From the NCBI GenBank assembly GCA_004293165.1, contig RDYL01000005.1, positions 1 through 64,000 of the forward strand: a stretch of DNA of 64,000 nucleotides, read 5' to 3'. The stretch comes from Flavobacteriia bacterium (GTDB taxonomy: Bacteria > Bacteroidota > Bacteroidia > Flavobacteriales > Flavobacteriaceae). Of this stretch, positions 1 through 8,406 are shown piece by piece. The notes below the pieces were generated by a model, which searched no databases, had not been told where the DNA came from, and saw nothing but the letters and a program-made list of their open reading frames with translations. Numbering within the stretch: the first letter of the stretch is position 1; each line of letters opens with the position of its first letter. The translations under genes and the position numbers were made by a program.

Positions 1-1
1 A

Positions 2-49
2 AATGGAGTTGCTAAACAGTTTAAAGCGCATTTCTCTTTAAATCGATAG
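2..49 (+). CDS. C-terminal 15 codons of an upstream gene (partial)
   Basis: The first bases read in frame 2 as a short open tail ending AKQFKAHFSLNR and a TAG stop at 47-49. A strong hairpin terminator follows 20 bases later, which supports this being the true end of a rightward gene that begins outside the window. Too little is present to name the product. Confidence 0.5.
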   Translation, partial: NGVAKQFKAHFSLNR

Positions 50-69
50 AAAATAAATCCATATAATTT

Positions 70-100
70 AAGCGGTACATTTATTTGTGCCGCTTTTTTA
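70..100 (+). terminator. Rho-independent terminator
   Basis: A 10-bp stem (AAGCGGTACA with TGTGCCGCTT, one G-T pair) has a loop of about six bases and is followed by a run of T. It ends the gene whose tail lies at 2-49 and separates it from the hydroxylase. Confidence 0.8.
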
Positions 101-262
101 TGACTCATCAAATCTATATTGAAAAGATTTCTGTAAAAAGAGAATTGAAATTAAAGCTAAAAAGTAAATTAATAATTTATAATGAGTTTTATCAATTCGT
201 TAAAAAAGCTTTCCTGATGTCTTAAAAATTCCTAATTTTACACAAACTTCACGAATAAAATT

Positions 263-2020
263 ATGGAAACGCATTTTGAAAGCAATCCGCTGATTGACAG
301 ATTACCAAAGCATTTAAAACAATTCATTAAACCACAAGTTTATGAAGATTATACACCCATTAACCAAGCGGTTTGGCGTTATGTAATGCGTAAAAATGTA
401 GATTATCTTTCAAAAGTAGCACATAGTTCTTATTTAGAAGGCCTGAAAAAAACAGGTTTGGAAATCGATAACATCCCAAACATGTATGGTATGAATCGAA
501 TTTTAAAAGAAATTGGTTGGGCTGCAGTTGCCGTTGATGGATTTATTCCGCCCAATGCTTTTATGGAATTTCAAGCCTACAATGTTTTAGTTATTGCTTG
601 CGATATTCGTCAGTTAGAACACATTGAATATACTCCTGCTCCAGATATTATTCACGAAGGTGCAGGCCATGCTCCTATCATTGCTAATCCAGAATATGCT
701 GAATATTTACGTCGTTTTGGTGAAATTGGTTGCAAAGCGATTTCATCGGCGCGTGATTACGAATTGTATGAAGCCATTCGTTTGCTTTCTATTTTAAAAG
801 AAGCAGAAGACACTCCAGAAGATGAAATCAAAAAAGCCGAAGAACAAGTAGATTTTTTGCAAAATAATATGGGCGAACTATCTGAAATGTCGCGCATTAG
901 AAACTTACATTGGTGGACCGTAGAATATGGTTTAATTGGAACCGTTGATGATCCAAAAATTTATGGTGCTGGATTACTTTCTTCGATTGGTGAAAGTGCT
1001 TGGTGTATGACAGATAACGTAAAGAAAATTCCGTATGATATTTCAGCAGCCGACATGAGTTTTGACATTACAAAACCTCAACCTCAACTATATGTAACTC
1101 CCGATTTTGCTCAATTAAGTTTAGTTTTAGAGGAGTTTGCAAATAAAATGGCATTGCGCACTGGAGGCTTATCTGGCATTAAAAAACTAATTAGCTCTAA
1201 TGCTTTAGGTACCATAGAATTAAGTACTGGTATTCAAGTTTCTGGAATTTTTACTAATGTAATTGAACACGAAGGAAAACCTGTTTATATTCAAACTTCA
1301 GGAAAAACGGCGCTTTCATATAGAGAAAAAGAGTTAGTAGGTCACGGAACAGAATACCATGCCGAAGGTTTTGGTTCACCAATTGGAAAACTAAAAGGCA
1401 TCAACTTGGCGATTGAAGAAATGAGTCCAAGAGATTTACGTGCATATGATATTTATGAAGGCGAACAAATTACTTTAGAATTCGAAGGAAATATCACGGT
1501 TAAAGGGGAAATCATCACAGGTTCTCGCAATTTACAAGGTGAAATTTTATTGATTAAATTCAAAAACTGTACAGTTACTCACAACAATACCGTTCTTTTC
1601 CAACCTGAATGGGGTATTTACGATATGGCTGTAGGTAAAAAAGTAATTTCTGCTTTTTCTGGTCCTGCAGATGTAAATAGTTTCGACATGATTAATCACG
1701 TTCCATCCTCTCAAACGATTAAACAAAAAAAATCAGCAGAGAGAGAAGAATTAGAAAAATTATATGCTAGTATTCGAAATATTAGAGAAAATAAAACTGC
1801 AGCTACAACATTAAAAGAAGCTTTTACATCCGTTACCGCAAACCATCCAAACGATTGGTTATTGTCCGTCGAGATTGCAGAATTGGCTAAAAAAGAAAAC
1901 AATTCGGATTTAGTGGATAAGGTTTTAAATCATTTAGAAAAAGTTAAAACCAATCGCCCAGAAGTTGCTCACCTAATTGACGGTGGATTAGAATTGATTT
2001 TTGAGAAAGCAAACGTTTAA
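263..2020 (+). CDS. phhA: Aromatic amino acid hydroxylase, long Bacteroidota form (phenylalanine 4-monooxygenase-like)
   Basis: Predicted cytoplasmic pterin-dependent non-haem iron monooxygenase that hydroxylates phenylalanine (tyrosine or tryptophan cannot be excluded). The facial triad is visible: H131 and H136 in HEGAGH, and E221 in the WWTVEYG block that corresponds to the WFTVEFG block of animal phenylalanine hydroxylase. Between the second His and the Glu there are about 45 more residues than in typical enzymes, including an acidic, charged helix-like stretch at about 179-206. The protein also carries about 270 extra residues after the catalytic region, so at 585 aa it is roughly twice the size of proteobacterial PhhA. 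The start is the only sensible ATG. The function of the C-terminal half is unknown. The rhodanese gene follows 69 bases downstream but has its own promoter box. Confidence 0.85.
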   Translation: METHFESNPLIDRLPKHLKQFIKPQVYEDYTPINQAVWRYVMRKNVDYLSKVAHSSYLEGLKKTGLEIDNIPNMYGMNRILKEIGWAAVAVDGFIPPNAFMEFQAYNVLVIACDIRQLEHIEYTPAPDIIHEGAGHAPIIANPEYAEYLRRFGEIGCKAISSARDYELYEAIRLLSILKEAEDTPEDEIKKAEEQVDFLQNNMGELSEMSRIRNLHWWTVEYGLIGTVDDPKIYGAGLLSSIGESAWCMTDNVKKIPYDISAADMSFDITKPQPQLYVTPDFAQLSLVLEEFANKMALRTGGLSGIKKLISSNALGTIELSTGIQVSGIFTNVIEHEGKPVYIQTSGKTALSYREKELVGHGTEYHAEGFGSPIGKLKGINLAIEEMSPRDLRAYDIYEGEQITLEFEGNITVKGEIITGSRNLQGEILLIKFKNCTVTHNNTVLFQPEWGIYDMAVGKKVISAFSGPADVNSFDMINHVPSSQTIKQKKSAEREELEKLYASIRNIRENKTAATTLKEAFTSVTANHPNDWLLSVEIAELAKKENNSDLVDKVLNHLEKVKTNRPEVAHLIDGGLELIFEKANV

Positions 2021-2061
2021 CTAAAGTAACTTTTGTTACTGAAAAGCTATACAATCGCATT

Positions 2062-2069
2062 TATCTTTG
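2062..2069 (+). promoter_or_regulatory. Bacteroidota -7 promoter box (TATCTTTG)
   Basis: TATCTTTG matches the TAnnTTTG -7 consensus and lies 20 bases before the ATG at 2090. A TTTG at 2032-2035 is a possible -33 element, but its 26-base spacing is longer than usual. The position supports the internal ATG as the start of the rhodanese gene rather than the upstream TTG at 2033. Confidence 0.55.
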
Positions 2070-2089
2070 TCAAAAAAAAAGAAACAATT

Positions 2090-2398
2090 ATGGGAATTTT
2101 AGATTTTTTAGGATTAGGAAATAAAACCAATGAGGTGCAAGAATACGTTCAAAAAGGAGCTATTATTTTAGATGTTAGAACGCCAGATGAATTTAGAGAA
2201 GGACACATTAAAGGGTCAAAAAATATTGCATTACAAGTTCTAAATGGAAATATCGAAACCATCAAAAAATGGAACAAACCAGTTATCGCATGTTGCCGTT
2301 CTGGAATGCGAAGTGCTCAAGCAACTTCCATTTTAAAACAAAACGGAATTGATTGCATTAATGGTGGCGGTTGGAACAGTTTAGAAAACAAATTATAA
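2090..2398 (+). CDS. Single-domain rhodanese-like sulfurtransferase
   Basis: A 102-aa rhodanese homology domain. The LDVRTPDEFREGHI block (residues 27-40) and the active-site loop CRSGMRS with catalytic Cys at residue 69 are intact, so it should carry a persulfide. Single-domain rhodaneses of this size act in sulfur trafficking or as thiosulfate sulfurtransferases; the substrate is not evident here. The reading frame extends upstream to a TTG at 2033, but the -7 box at 2062-2069 and a cleaner N-terminus (MGILDFLGLG) favour the ATG at 2090. It is cytoplasmic, with no signal peptide. It converges with the DUF4230 gene across a shared terminator. Confidence 0.85.
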   Translation: MGILDFLGLGNKTNEVQEYVQKGAIILDVRTPDEFREGHIKGSKNIALQVLNGNIETIKKWNKPVIACCRSGMRSAQATSILKQNGIDCINGGGWNSLENKL

Positions 2399-2428
2399 AA
2401 AAAGTCCCGATTGAATCGGGACTTTTTT
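2397..2428. terminator. Bidirectional terminator between convergent genes
   Basis: GTCCCGA (2404-2410) pairs with TCGGGAC (2416-2422) around TTGAA, flanked by an A-run on the left and a T-run on the right. It can therefore terminate both the rhodanese gene and the leftward DUF4230 gene, whose stop codon overlaps it. Confidence 0.85.
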
Positions 2429-3113
2429 AATTTACCATATTTAACTGCAAATCTTTATCAGATTTTATTTCATTTCCTTTGTAAGATAACGTCCAACCCA
2501 TAGAATTTGTGAGAATCAACATTTTTGAAAGTTCACTCAATAATCGGTTTTGAGCATTTGTTTTTAATATAGATTTTTTAATTTTTTTGGCCAAATTTGC
2601 TCTTGCAATTTTATTTATCTTATTATAATCTTCACCTGTAAACTCGTTAAACGTGGAAGATTCGGTGTCATAATATTTAAAATCTGGACTAATTTTAATC
2701 TCTTCTTTTGGTATGTTTGTGATTGTCAAAATTTTGTTTTTTGCGTCAATATCATACGTTACTTTGCTCAAATCAAAACCTACCGTAACATCCGCATTAA
2801 TAACAACCAACGCTTTTTTATCAAAAGACAATCCAGGGATATACGTCTCCTTTTTATCTTTATAGGTTAAAACCTCAGCGAAATGACCTTCAGTTACGAC
2901 CAATTTACCAACATTCTTTATTTGAACTTGAATCAAATTGGTGTCATATTCAATAGTTGATGTTTCTGATTTCTTAGTAAAAAACTGAAAGACAAAATAA
3001 CCAATTACCAAAAAAACAATAATATATAACAATTTTCCAGAACGTCCAATGGCTTGAACAATTGGAATTAACATGTTTTTTATTTGAGTTTCAGAAGAAG
3101 AAGTTCGTGCCAT
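2427..3113 (-). CDS. DUF4230 family membrane-anchored protein
   Basis: A 228-aa protein with a hydrophilic N-terminus, one transmembrane helix at about residues 28-47, and a soluble domain from about 57 to the end. The soluble part matches the DUF4230 pattern: a repeated strand region with GKLVVTEG, then a TITNIPKEEI segment and a long helix (KINKIARANLAKKIKKSIL). The family is common in Bacteroidota and Firmicutes and has no assigned function. It heads a leftward series whose members are separated by short gaps, with a weak -7-like box (TATCTTCG) just upstream. Function is not known. Confidence 0.75.
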   Translation of the reverse strand: MARTSSSETQIKNMLIPIVQAIGRSGKLLYIIVFLVIGYFVFQFFTKKSETSTIEYDTNLIQVQIKNVGKLVVTEGHFAEVLTYKDKKETYIPGLSFDKKALVVINADVTVGFDLSKVTYDIDAKNKILTITNIPKEEIKISPDFKYYDTESSTFNEFTGEDYNKINKIARANLAKKIKKSILKTNAQNRLLSELSKMLILTNSMGWTLSYKGNEIKSDKDLQLNMVN

Positions 3114-3145
3114 AATTAAAATTTTACACGAAGATAGGAAGATTT

Positions 3146-4315
3146 TTACTTAAATGGATGGCGTTGTTGCCAATTTAATTCAGGCTCTAACTGCTTGAAA
3201 AATTTTTCCATAAATCTATTAATCAATTTATTATTATGAAAAATGAATCCCGACATATTCACAGGTTTTGCACCAATTGAACTTTTAATTTCTAGAGCTG
3301 TTCGTCCAAAAATAATTCGTTTAAAACCTTTTTCAATGCCATACTCGGTCATATTGTACAACATGTTCAAATACAACATATTTTCTTTCTGTATGGTTTC
3401 ATCATAGCCTAAAAAATAAGTTTCCAAGGTTTCATCATTTAATAAAAGTGTATGAAAACCTACTAATTTTTTATTCAAAAAATAACCAAAAATCTGAAAA
3501 CGATTACCGCATTGCCCTTTTAAAGTTGAAAAATGATTTTTAGCCAAGAAAAACGTATTAAAAGGAGCATTTTTTGCTACATAATGATACAAATCATAAA
3601 TGGTGTTTTCATGTAAAAGGACTTCTTCAAAAGATAGATTTTTAACCAAAATACCATCAAATTTCTTGTGCGCACGCTTGTATTGGTCACGATATTTTTT
3701 TGAAAGTGCATTGATGTAATCTTCAGTCGATTTCCAATTTTGATCCAAATAAAAAATCATATTAGGTTGTGTATTGAACTCGTAGGTTTCTTTAAAACGA
3801 TACTTTTTCAATTCAACCGAACAATTTTCATAAAAATCTTTAAAAGAAACTAAATGAATTTTTATGCCTTTTTGCTTGAAATATTCAGTAATTTCATCAG
3901 CACTTTGAAGCAAAATTTCGCTAATACATTCAAAATCTATTTCTTTAGAAAACACATAACCATTTTGACCTGTTATCATGTTATTTCCAAGAAATAAAGT
4001 ATGAGAAGCAAAGTTTTTAAAAATAAAATTTCGAATGGCTGTTTTAAAACATTTATCTCTTTCACCAAACGATTCGAGTTTATTCAAATCTAAATATTGT
4101 GCTAAAGAAACACCGATTAGTGTAGATTTTTCAAAAATTCCAATGTAAAAACACTCCATATTTACTGGAGAAGATTTTTCTAAAACCGTTAAATAAGGTT
4201 TTTGAAGAAAAACATTACTCTGAGCCACAGTGTCCCAAAGAGAAGGTAATTCTTTAACTGAATTGAATATTTTAAATGAAATTTCGTCCAATGTATAAAT
4301 AAAATCGCCCCACAA
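3146..4315 (-). CDS. GNAT-superfamily acetyltransferase-like protein
   Basis: A 389-aa soluble protein. The C-terminal half (about 190-370) has the layout of FemAB/BioF2-type GNAT proteins: a KYRDQYKRA helix, a substrate-binding region, a FLNKKLVGFHTLLL core strand pair, and a late YLNMLYNMTEYGIEKGFKRIIFG block. Related flavobacterial proteins are often labelled as biotin-synthesis enzymes, but no pyridoxal-phosphate signature of BioF is visible, so that name should not be used. The substrate is unknown; an amino-acyl or acyl carrier is a guess. The next gene on this strand begins 32 bases away. Confidence 0.6.
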   Translation of the reverse strand: MWGDFIYTLDEISFKIFNSVKELPSLWDTVAQSNVFLQKPYLTVLEKSSPVNMECFYIGIFEKSTLIGVSLAQYLDLNKLESFGERDKCFKTAIRNFIFKNFASHTLFLGNNMITGQNGYVFSKEIDFECISEILLQSADEITEYFKQKGIKIHLVSFKDFYENCSVELKKYRFKETYEFNTQPNMIFYLDQNWKSTEDYINALSKKYRDQYKRAHKKFDGILVKNLSFEEVLLHENTIYDLYHYVAKNAPFNTFFLAKNHFSTLKGQCGNRFQIFGYFLNKKLVGFHTLLLNDETLETYFLGYDETIQKENMLYLNMLYNMTEYGIEKGFKRIIFGRTALEIKSSIGAKPVNMSGFIFHNNKLINRFMEKFFKQLEPELNWQQRHPFK

Positions 4316-4356
4316 AAGTAGAGCGATTCCTATATAATTAAATGTTAAATTTTAAT

Positions 4357-4833
4357 TTATTTCCAACCACAAATAATAGCTCCCATTAAAGTCATTACCA
4401 ATATCCAATAACCCGATGTTATTGCTGCATATTTAAAAGATCTTTGTTCAAATAAACAATTGGTTGCTATTACGGGAACCACAACAAATAATGAAGCAAA
4501 AAATCCATGTAAAGCTCCATGATCAAAACTTCTGAACATGTGTCCATGAACTTGCATATAGGCTAAAAAAGCCTCATCTTTTTCATTTGCACCAGCTAAT
4601 TGTAAAGCACCTATTTGATGAATTACTAATGTAGGCATCATAAAAGCTAACAAAAAAGCAAAAACGAATGTTAACCCAAAGATTTTTGCCATATTTCCTG
4701 TTTTAGCTTTTTCTTCGGTCATTCCGATTTCATTCATCCAAATGGTTCCAAAAACTTTTGGATTGTACCAAACAAATCCGACAACAAAACTTGATAAAGC
4801 AGCTACTAAAATAGCTAAATAATTCATTTCCAT
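4357..4833 (-). CDS. DUF1761 family integral membrane protein
   Basis: A 158-aa protein with four hydrophobic segments (about 5-24, 52-72, 108-127, 134-154). The N-terminal VGFVWYNPKVFGTIWM motif and the EKAKTGNMAKIFGL segment are typical of DUF1761. The function of the family is unknown. It lies 41 bases below the acetyltransferase-like gene and transcribes leftward. Confidence 0.8.
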   Translation of the reverse strand: MEMNYLAILVAALSSFVVGFVWYNPKVFGTIWMNEIGMTEEKAKTGNMAKIFGLTFVFAFLLAFMMPTLVIHQIGALQLAGANEKDEAFLAYMQVHGHMFRSFDHGALHGFFASLFVVVPVIATNCLFEQRSFKYAAITSGYWILVMTLMGAIICGWK

Positions 4834-4961
4834 AATTGATATAGTTTATTGGTTAGTTTATCAAACTTACATAAATTTTGGCAATTAAAAAACCGATAGG
4901 CAAATTTATGCAGACTCTTTATTCCTTTGGCAAAACTATATTTCGGAAAAAAATATAAAAA

Positions 4962-6023
4962 TTATTCAAAAACCGATATAGCAGGCAATACCTTATGATT
5001 AAAATCCCAAAGGGCTTGATTTTCCCAAGAAGAACCATTCGTTGATACTGTTCCTCTAAAAGCGATCCATTCAGTTCCCCAATAACAAAAACCTAATCCA
5101 TTTGGTGTATTTTTTACAGTATTTTTAATCTGTTGTAAGAAAGCTTTTTGACCTTCTGGAGAACCAGCATAATTAGGATGAATTTGATTTGCCAAACCGA
5201 TTACATTGTTAGTCCAGTCGTTCCAACCGAATGTAAACGGATACGAAGTTTCGGCGACTAATACTTTTTTATTGTGTGTTTGACCCAACAACGTTATGGT
5301 ATGCTGTAATAAATTAATATCGGTTCCATGCCAAATAGGATAATAAGACAATCCAATATAATCATAATCAATAGCTGCAGTCTTATAAAAAAACCAAGAA
5401 GCACCTGTTATTCCGGCATAATGTAACATGATTTTTGTTGCTGGACGATTGGTTCTAATTACAGTACTTGCACTTGCTAAAAGCGATAAAAATTGAGTTT
5501 CATTGGATTCTAAATTTCCATCAGGATAAATAAAACCATTATTGATTTCATTACCAATTTGAAAAATATCGGGTTGGATTTCGTTTACAATAGTTGCTGT
5601 ATAATTCTCAACTTGTGTTTTTAATTGCGTAAAAGTCAATCCATTCCATGCTGATGGTTTTTCTTGATTCCCTGGGTCTGCCCAAGTATCTGAATAATGC
5701 ACACTCAACCAAACTTTCATTCCGTGATTTTTAACGCGTTGTGCTAAAGATTTTACTTCATTAAACCCAGATTGATTTACAGTTGGTGTATGCCAAAGTC
5801 GAATTCGAATAGTATTGCAACCTGCATTTTTTAGAGTAAGCAGTGCGTCTTCGGCAATGTTGTTGGTATTGTAGTAAATAGTTCCTTCAGACTCTATCAA
5901 AGGCAACATAGACATGTCTGCTGCCTTGATAAATTCTTCAGATGTATTTGATTCTTCTTCTTTAGAACAAGAAAAAGTAATAAGTATTGTTAGTAGTGCT
6001 ACTAATTTTAAACCAATTTTCAT
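4962..6023 (-). CDS. Glycoside hydrolase family 53 lipoprotein (arabinogalactan endo-beta-1,4-galactanase)
   Basis: Predicted endo-beta-1,4-galactanase that cuts galactan side chains of pectin. The first 18 residues form a lipoprotein signal with a lipobox ending at C19, followed by SKEEES, a tail compatible with surface export in Bacteroidota. GH53 landmarks are present in order: NTIRIRLW (70-77), the W103-Y110 strand, the acid/base Glu159 in QIGNEINNG, and the nucleophile Glu258 in LVAETSYP. The 353-aa length is normal for the family. No SusC/SusD pair or other glycosidase is adjacent, so this is an isolated gene rather than part of a polysaccharide utilisation locus. Confidence 0.9.
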   Translation of the reverse strand: MKIGLKLVALLTILITFSCSKEEESNTSEEFIKAADMSMLPLIESEGTIYYNTNNIAEDALLTLKNAGCNTIRIRLWHTPTVNQSGFNEVKSLAQRVKNHGMKVWLSVHYSDTWADPGNQEKPSAWNGLTFTQLKTQVENYTATIVNEIQPDIFQIGNEINNGFIYPDGNLESNETQFLSLLASASTVIRTNRPATKIMLHYAGITGASWFFYKTAAIDYDYIGLSYYPIWHGTDINLLQHTITLLGQTHNKKVLVAETSYPFTFGWNDWTNNVIGLANQIHPNYAGSPEGQKAFLQQIKNTVKNTPNGLGFCYWGTEWIAFRGTVSTNGSSWENQALWDFNHKVLPAISVFE

Positions 6024-6044
6024 TGGCTAAAGATACAAAAACTT

Positions 6045-6497
6045 TTATTCGCTTGCTACTAATTTTGAAGCACTACGGTATAAAAACTCATTATAAATGT
6101 GTCTTCTTGCAAAACGACTTGGCGATTCTGCATTAACCATTTTAATGTAGGTAACTTTTGGCACACTAAAATACTCATAGTTACTTCCATCTAAAAATGA
6201 AATATACAACACACCATTATCCATGTAAAAATCTTGAATATTTACAGTAGTAGTAGTTTTTAAATAAACTTCTTTATTTTTTTCTTGCGTTTCTGGAGCA
6301 ATACTTACTAAAAAGTGATATGCTTCAATAATATTTTTACTTCTTTCTTCAGCTGCTAAACGCTCCACCGGATCAGCAATAGTATCAGGATGATCTTCCT
6401 TCATACTATTTCTGTAAATAGTTTTCAGTTCTTTTAACGTAGCTGTTTTGGTAACATCAAGTAACTTTCTGTACTCGGCAATTTTCTTTGGATTCAT
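6045..6497 (-). CDS. J-domain plus KTSC-domain protein
   Basis: A 150-aa cytoplasmic protein. Residues 8-65 form a DnaJ-like J domain with the HPD tripeptide at 36-38, which stimulates Hsp70 ATPase in this family. Residues 83-146 form a KTSC domain (LYISFLDGSNYEYFSVP, then SPSRFARRHIYNEF), a small module known from lysyl-tRNA synthetase C-termini and stand-alone proteins. No cysteine-rich or glycine-rich DnaJ regions are present. The start is the ATG at 6497, 21 bases below a good promoter box. Confidence 0.8.
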   Translation of the reverse strand: MNPKKIAEYRKLLDVTKTATLKELKTIYRNSMKEDHPDTIADPVERLAAEERSKNIIEAYHFLVSIAPETQEKNKEVYLKTTTTVNIQDFYMDNGVLYISFLDGSNYEYFSVPKVTYIKMVNAESPSRFARRHIYNEFLYRSASKLVASE

Positions 6498-6517
6498 AGT
6501 ATTTTAAAATAAAGGTG

Positions 6518-6545
6518 CAAAAGTAGTGTTTTATTATTGATTCAA
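6518..6545 (-). promoter_or_regulatory. Promoter of the J-KTSC gene (TTG-N17-TACTTTTG)
   Basis: On the minus strand TACTTTTG (6525-6518) matches TAnnTTTG. A TTG lies 17 bases upstream (6545-6543), giving a Bacteroidota-type -33/-7 pair about 20 bases before the ATG. Confidence 0.6.
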
Positions 6546-7104
6546 GCCAAAAAACCAAAACAATAAATAAAACATAACCATTTATTAATGAATTAATTAC
6601 ATAAAAACACCAACATCTCAACTAAACTTTTTAGTATAAATAAATATAAAATTATCAACCTATATAAAACAAATCAAAAGAAATATTTGAATTAAAAATC
6701 AATTCTAATTTGAATATTTTATTGATTTTAAGTTTGAATATAAAAATCTCAAAAATTATAAATTCTTTTCAGATTAAAACTGATTTCATAAAATTAAATC
6801 ATAATAGTTTTTTATTAATATTTTGTGCTATTTTTTAATTATTTCTAGTTTTTATATTGATTAATCAATAATAATTTATTTAAAAAGTGTTAAATATTTA
6901 AACAATAATTAACAAAACTAATTTATTAATGATATAAATCAAAAATAAATCTATTTTTTCAAGATTTGTTACTTGACAAAACACATATAGTATAGGGTTA
7001 TTTGTCAGCAAAAATTATTTTTTAAAAGTGTAACAAAACATTTTTTAAAGAGTATAAGTATAAAAGTAACCCAATCATACTAACTATTTAACAAACTTAA
7101 AAAA
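6546..7104. other. 559-bp gene-free AT-rich stretch at the edge of the accessory region
   Basis: This stretch is extremely AT-rich, with short A and T tracts and no open frame of note, tRNA or terminator stem that I can identify. It forms the left border between ordinary chromosome (J-KTSC gene) and the accessory cluster. It must contain the promoter of the VWA gene, but no clear TAnnTTTG box was found there. I see no copy of the tRNA 3' end that would mark an attachment site. Confidence 0.5.
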
Positions 7105-7725
7105 ATGAAAAAACATCAAGTCCATAACTTAATCATTCTTGACGAAAGTGGTTCAATGAATAGTATTAAAAAAACTATTATCAACGGATTTAACGATTTA
7201 ATTAATTCTTTAAAAAGCATTGAAAAAGAATTTATAGAACAAGAACATTTTATTTCCTTGATTTCATTTAACAGTAAAAAAAATAATGTGATACATTTTA
7301 CCGAGCCAGCTGGTAAAATAATAACTATTAATAAAAATAATTATAATCCAGAATCTTCTACACCACTATTTGATGCAATGGGATTTAGTATATTAAAATT
7401 AAAACACTATTTAAGTGATAAAAATAACTATAGCGTTTTGGTAACTATTCTAACAGATGGTGAAGAAAATGCTTCAAAAGAATTTTCATTAATTGCAATA
7501 AAAAGATTAATAGAAGAACTAAAATCAGAAAATTGGACATTTACATATATTGGCACAGAGCATGATGTAGATACAACTTCATTGGATTTAAATATCAACA
7601 ATTCAATTTGTTTTGAAAAAAACGATATAGGTATAAAAAAAATGTTTGAAATTGAGACAACTTCACGAATTAAATATAGCCTATCTATAAGAAATGGCAA
7701 GAAAATAAATAATGATTATTATTAA
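7105..7725 (+). CDS. Stand-alone von Willebrand factor A domain protein
   Basis: A 206-aa protein that is almost entirely one VWA domain. The metal-ion-dependent adhesion site is complete: D13-x-S15-x-S17 in LDESGSMNS, T86 in ESSTPLFDAM, and D118 in ILTDGEEN. It has no signal peptide, so it is probably cytoplasmic and resembles TerY/YegL-type proteins that bind protein partners through Mg2+ or Ca2+. It is the first gene of a six-gene rightward cluster; the sigma-factor gene follows after 104 bases. Codon use is strongly AT-biased. Its partner is not known. Confidence 0.8.
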   Translation: MKKHQVHNLIILDESGSMNSIKKTIINGFNDLINSLKSIEKEFIEQEHFISLISFNSKKNNVIHFTEPAGKIITINKNNYNPESSTPLFDAMGFSILKLKHYLSDKNNYSVLVTILTDGEENASKEFSLIAIKRLIEELKSENWTFTYIGTEHDVDTTSLDLNINNSICFEKNDIGIKKMFEIETTSRIKYSLSIRNGKKINNDYY

Positions 7726-7829
7726 ATGTTTTTTTAACATTCACAATGTTATTTATTGTTTTTGAGTTATTTATATAATAATACCAATGCTTTTAATAAT
7801 ATGTTTTCTAACCTACTAATTCTAATTTT

Positions 7830-8351
7830 ATGCAACATCAAATTAACTTGGCTAAATCAGGTAATCAAATAGCTTTTTACCAAATCTGGAATTACTATCA
7901 TAAAAGTATTTATTATTTTATTTTGAAGAAAACACATAATGAAAATCTTTCATCGGAAATTACGAACACTACTTTTATGAAAGCATTTTTAAAAATTAAA
8001 CAGTATGACCCTTCATATGAATTTAGTACTTGGCTATTTACTATTGCTAGAAATACATTTTATGATAATAACAAATCAGAGACATTCTTATTTGTAGATA
8101 TTTCTGAAATTGAAGCAACGTTTATTTATGACACATATGAATTCCATGAAATAGAACAGGAAAAAGATAAAATACTTAAAAGAAGCATAAATGAATTAAA
8201 TGAAAAATACAAAAAGGTTATAATACTTCGACTTAAAAATTACAAATACAATCAAATAGCTGAAAAAACGGGTTTATCAGAAGCTAACGTAAGAGTGATT
8301 ATAAACCGCGCAAAAAATCAATTAACTAATAAAGTTAATTCTTTATCATAA
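7830..8351 (+). CDS. ECF-type RNA polymerase sigma factor
   Basis: A 173-aa sigma-70 family protein. Region 2 covers about residues 10-80, with a KAFLKIKQYDPSYEFSTWLFTIARN core that binds the -10 element and core polymerase. Region 4 spans about 108-168, with a helix-turn-helix in YKYNQIAEKTGLSEANVRVII. Regions 1 and 3 are missing, as in extracytoplasmic-function factors. No FecR-like or other recognisable anti-sigma factor is adjacent. The membrane-anchored protein encoded 55 bases downstream is the only candidate for that role. It probably controls the cluster it sits in. Confidence 0.88.
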   Translation: MQHQINLAKSGNQIAFYQIWNYYHKSIYYFILKKTHNENLSSEITNTTFMKAFLKIKQYDPSYEFSTWLFTIARNTFYDNNKSETFLFVDISEIEATFIYDTYEFHEIEQEKDKILKRSINELNEKYKKVIILRLKNYKYNQIAEKTGLSEANVRVIINRAKNQLTNKVNSLS

Positions 8352-8406
8352 AAAAGAGCCGTTTAAATATTAAATCAAAATATTAACTTAAAACCCAATT
8401 CCCATT

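Noticed and set aside
3146..4315. Labelling the GNAT-like protein as 8-amino-7-oxononanoate synthase
   Set aside because: No pyridoxal-phosphate lysine motif or aminotransferase fold pattern is visible.
6546..7104. Possible attachment site for an integrative element at the left edge of the accessory region
   Set aside because: No copy of the tRNA-fMet 3' end (TAGCGGGAACAGG or complement) could be found, and there is no integrase gene.
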